Below, in pieces: positions 62,123 through 64,000 of a DNA stretch of 64,000 bases (positions are counted from its first letter, which is position 1; each line of letters starts with the position of its first letter). Made by a program: the position numbers and the translations under genes. The DNA comes from Pelomonas sp051857475 (GTDB taxonomy: Bacteria; Pseudomonadota; Gammaproteobacteria; Burkholderiales; Burkholderiaceae_C): the NCBI RefSeq assembly GCF_051857475.1, contig NZ_JBPZGZ010000001.1:1426001-1490000 (forward strand), written 5' to 3'. The notes beneath the pieces are model-generated. The model saw nothing but the letters and a program-made list of their open reading frames with translations. It was not told where the DNA came from and did not search any database.

Positions 62123-62136
62123 TTGATCCAGGTCAA
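62123..62136. promoter_or_regulatory. FNR/Anr box between hemN and fnr
   Basis: TTGATCCAGGTCAA matches the FNR consensus TTGAT-N4-ATCAA with one G for A in the right arm. It lies 34 bases from the hemN start and 83 bases from the fnr start, so it may serve either or both divergent genes, including autoregulation. Confidence 0.8.
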
Positions 62137-62219
62137 GGACAGTGCGGGTGCGGCGGCGAACAATGCATTTCATGCTGACCACCCTGCCCCGCGCGATGCC
62201 CATGCCGATAATTCCCGAC

Positions 62220-62951
62220 ATGGCCACTGCACCCACCACTGTCGAGCCCCTCAAGGTCGCCTGCGCGAGCTGCAATCTGCGCGAACTCTGCCTGCCGGTG
62301 GGGCTGAACGCCAGCGAGCTGGACCAGCTGGACGGCCTGGTGGACCGGCGCCGCAACGTAGCACGCGGCGAGCATCTGTTCCGCAACGGCGAGCGCTTCG
62401 AGGCGCTCTACGCGGTGCGCACCGGTTTCTTCAAGACCTGCGTCGGCAGCGAGGATGGGCGCGACCAGGTCACGGGCTTCCAGATGGCCGGCGAGCTGCT
62501 CGGCCTGGACGGCATCAGCAGCGACCATCACCACTGCGACGCCGTCGCGCTGGAGGACTCGTCGGTCTGCGTCATTCCGTACACGCAGCTGGAGGAGCTG
62601 TCGCGCGAGTTCACCGTGCTGCAGCACCAGTTCCACAAGATCATGAGCCGCGAGATCGTGCGCGACCATGGCGTCATGCTGCTGCTCGGCAATATGCGCG
62701 CCGAGGAGAGGCTGGCGGCCTTCCTGCTCAATCTGACGCAACGACTGCAGGCGCGCGGCTTCTCGCCGAGCAGCCTGGTGCTGCGCATGACGCGCGAGGA
62801 GATCGGCAGCTATCTCGGCCTCAAGCTCGAGACCGTCAGCCGCACCTTCTCCAAGTTCCAGGACGACGGGCTGATGGAGGTCAAGCAGCGCCAGCTGCGC
62901 ATCCTCAACCAAGCCGGCCTCCAGGCGCTGGTCAACAACAGCCGCTGCTGA
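62220..62951 (+). CDS. fnr: FNR/Anr-type oxygen-sensing transcriptional regulator
   Basis: A 243-residue CRP/FNR-family regulator. Cysteines C15, C18 and C24 near the N-terminus (CASCNLRELC) plus C74 (FFKTCVG) should hold a 4Fe-4S cluster. The C-terminal helix-turn-helix reads MTREEIGSYLGLKLETVSRTFSKFQ, with the E-SR residues that contact TTGAT. Several ATGs compete (62142 to 62220); I choose 62220, the one nearest the cysteines. It activates or represses genes when oxygen is low. It is divergent from hemN, with the FNR box in between. Confidence 0.93.
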   Translation: MATAPTTVEPLKVACASCNLRELCLPVGLNASELDQLDGLVDRRRNVARGEHLFRNGERFEALYAVRTGFFKTCVGSEDGRDQVTGFQMAGELLGLDGISSDHHHCDAVALEDSSVCVIPYTQLEELSREFTVLQHQFHKIMSREIVRDHGVMLLLGNMRAEERLAAFLLNLTQRLQARGFSPSSLVLRMTREEIGSYLGLKLETVSRTFSKFQDDGLMEVKQRQLRILNQAGLQALVNNSRC

Positions 62952-62954
62952 CGC

Positions 62955-62983
62955 AAAAAGGCCCCGCGGGGGCGCGCGGGGCC
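62955..62983 (-). terminator. intrinsic terminator after the BON-domain gene
   Basis: On the minus strand GGCCCCGC and GCGGGGCC pair across an eight-base loop and are followed by five T. It lies 20 bases after the BON gene stop and four bases past the fnr stop. No T run follows in the plus reading. Confidence 0.8.
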
Positions 62984-63003
62984 TCGAGATGCAAGGTATG
63001 GCG

Positions 63004-63348
63004 TCAGCCGACCTTGATCTCGCTACGCACTTCCTTCACGCCCGACACGGCCTGCACCAGCAGCACGGCCTTCTGGGCCAGGTCAGCGGTGGGCGCGACG
63101 CCCTTCAGGACAACCACGCCGCCGGTGGTGCTGACGGTCAGGGGCAGGGCCTGCAGGTCCTTGTCCTTTTGCAGGGCAGCCTGGGCCTGGCTGGTGATGG
63201 CGGCATCGCCGGCCGGCTGGGCCTGCGCCACTTGCTGGACCGGGGCGTCAGCGGGCGCCGGTGCTTGTTCGGCCGCGAAGCTCGCGGTCGCGGCACCCGC
63301 CATCAGCGTGGCGGTCAGCAGTCGGGCGAAGGTCGAGGTTTGTCGCAT
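63004..63348 (-). CDS. exported BON-domain protein
   Basis: A 114-residue periplasmic protein with a signal peptide at 1-25 (ends ASFAA), an Ala/Pro/Gln linker to about 48, and one BON domain: ITSQAQAALQKDKDLQALPLTVSTTGGVVVLKGVAPTADLAQKAVLLVQAVSGVKEV in the family pattern, with the GVVVLKG strand and a final VSGVKEV. BON domains bind phospholipid or envelope proteins. It stands alone on the minus strand with its own terminator. Confidence 0.88.
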   Translation of the reverse strand: MRQTSTFARLLTATLMAGAATASFAAEQAPAPADAPVQQVAQAQPAGDAAITSQAQAALQKDKDLQALPLTVSTTGGVVVLKGVAPTADLAQKAVLLVQAVSGVKEVRSEIKVG

Positions 63349-63535
63349 GCAGATCTCCTGAGGATGCGTGAATCGGAAGCAATGCCGGGTGGCACCACTA
63401 CCGCCTTAGCGCAAAGCCCGTGCCAGCTCTGAAAATCCATTCCAAATCAACCACTTGAGGAATTTCTCACGAACGCGCCGGCGGTCCGCGGGCCGGTTTT
63501 GTCGCCGGGTGGCGACAGGCCAGCCCACCGAAACG

Positions 63536-64000
63536 CTAAGCGCTTGATTCGTCTGACAATTTTCTGTCGCCGGAATCCGACGGCTGAGCTAGGGGGGCCG
63601 CATCCGCGCGGAAGAGCTGCGGGTCCAGGCCATGCTTTTGCAGCAGGCGATAGAACTCGGTGCGGTTGCGATCCGCCAGGCGCGCGGCCTCGGCCACCTG
63701 GCCCGAGGTCAGCTTCAGCAGCTGGTTCAGGTAGTCGCGCTCGAAGCGCTGCTTGGCATGCTGGTAGTTCAGCACCTCGGCCGGCGGCATCTGCAGCGCG
63801 CGCTGCACCTGGGCCAGCGGCACCAGCGGCGCCGTCGCCAGCACGCAGACCTGCTCGACGACGTTGAAGAGCTGGCGCACATTGCCCGGCCAAGGCGCCG
63901 TCACCAGGGCCTCCAGTGCATCGGGGGCAAAGCCCTTGACCGGCTTGCGATGCCGCCCGGCCAGCGTCAGCAAAAAATGCTGGGCCAGCAGCGCAATGTC
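63536..64000 (-). CDS. sigma-54-dependent response regulator, C-terminal part (continues past the window)
   Basis: The last 154 residues of a sigma-54 activator; the gene runs off the right edge. Visible is the end of the AAA+ domain (PWPGNVRQLFNVVE) and a Fis-type helix-turn-helix near the C-terminus (QVAEAARLADRNRTEFYRLLQKHGL), which is the GlrR/YfhA pattern (RNRTEFY). The residues at the edge (DIALLAQHFLLTLAG) are normal for the domain. Which kinase it pairs with is not shown. It is a candidate activator for sigma-54 promoters such as that at 37141. Confidence 0.88.
   Translation of the reverse strand, partial: DIALLAQHFLLTLAGRHRKPVKGFAPDALEALVTAPWPGNVRQLFNVVEQVCVLATAPLVPLAQVQRALQMPPAEVLNYQHAKQRFERDYLNQLLKLTSGQVAEAARLADRNRTEFYRLLQKHGLDPQLFRADAAPLAQPSDSGDRKLSDESSA

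Overview
The window is about 64 kb of GC-rich chromosomal DNA (coding third positions almost all G or C) from a betaproteobacterium. Gene content and order point to Burkholderiales. The neighbourhoods cysS-alkA-accA-tilS-lysC, TPR-ppiA-ppiB-lpxH, icd-csp-clpS-clpA and hemN-fnr are what I know from that order. The TonB-receptor-rich sugar locus and the short palindromic intergenic repeats suggest the Roseateles/Rubrivivax/Leptothrix side; the genus is inference. I see no transposase, integrase, phage gene, CRISPR array or rRNA. One tRNA (Ser, GCT anticodon) is present.

Layout. 0-6.2 kb: orn-hypothetical-pabB on the minus strand, and divergently a coupled unit of M48 protease, pterin dehydratase, rsgA and a DUF3047 protein. 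6.2-14.8 kb: small membrane protein, SDR, CsgG-like protein, an SDR/penicillin-acylase pair, an amino-acid-type binding protein and a sensor kinase. 14.8-22.1 kb: a complete sucrose locus on the minus strand (TonB receptor, fructokinase, MFS transporter, sucrose phosphorylase, preceded by a LacI regulator) with a perfect 16-bp operator just downstream of the likely promoter. 22-27.7 kb: an MHS-type transporter, a coupled isomerase/DUF1289/YbaK unit, and a DUF3224-cyanophycinase pair. 27.8-32.2 kb: a secreted cyanophycinase paralogue divergent from a second TonB receptor. 32.2-37 kb: thioesterase, YceH, SDR, ETF-QO, DUF72.

37-43.7 kb is a signalling patch: a soluble double-Cache protein ending in a CheW domain behind a candidate sigma-54 promoter, fdhD, and a two-gene unit of a TctC-type binding protein and a CHASE-PAS-GGDEF cyclase. 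43.8-63 kb is mostly housekeeping: tRNA-Ser, lysC, tilS, accA, alkA, cysS; the TPR/PPIase/lpxH/mtfA run; clpA-clpS; a cold-shock gene; two unrelated isocitrate dehydrogenases facing each other; and hemN/fnr sharing an intergenic FNR box. The window ends inside a sigma-54 activator gene.

The observations I rate highest are a dispersed intergenic repeat family whose hairpin stem differs completely between two copies while keeping pairing and loop, the Cache-Cache-CheW protein, the binding-protein/cyclase pair, the cyanophycinase/TonB-receptor cluster, and several structured intergenic regions. All functional statements are from reading the sequence and from family knowledge; no database search was run.
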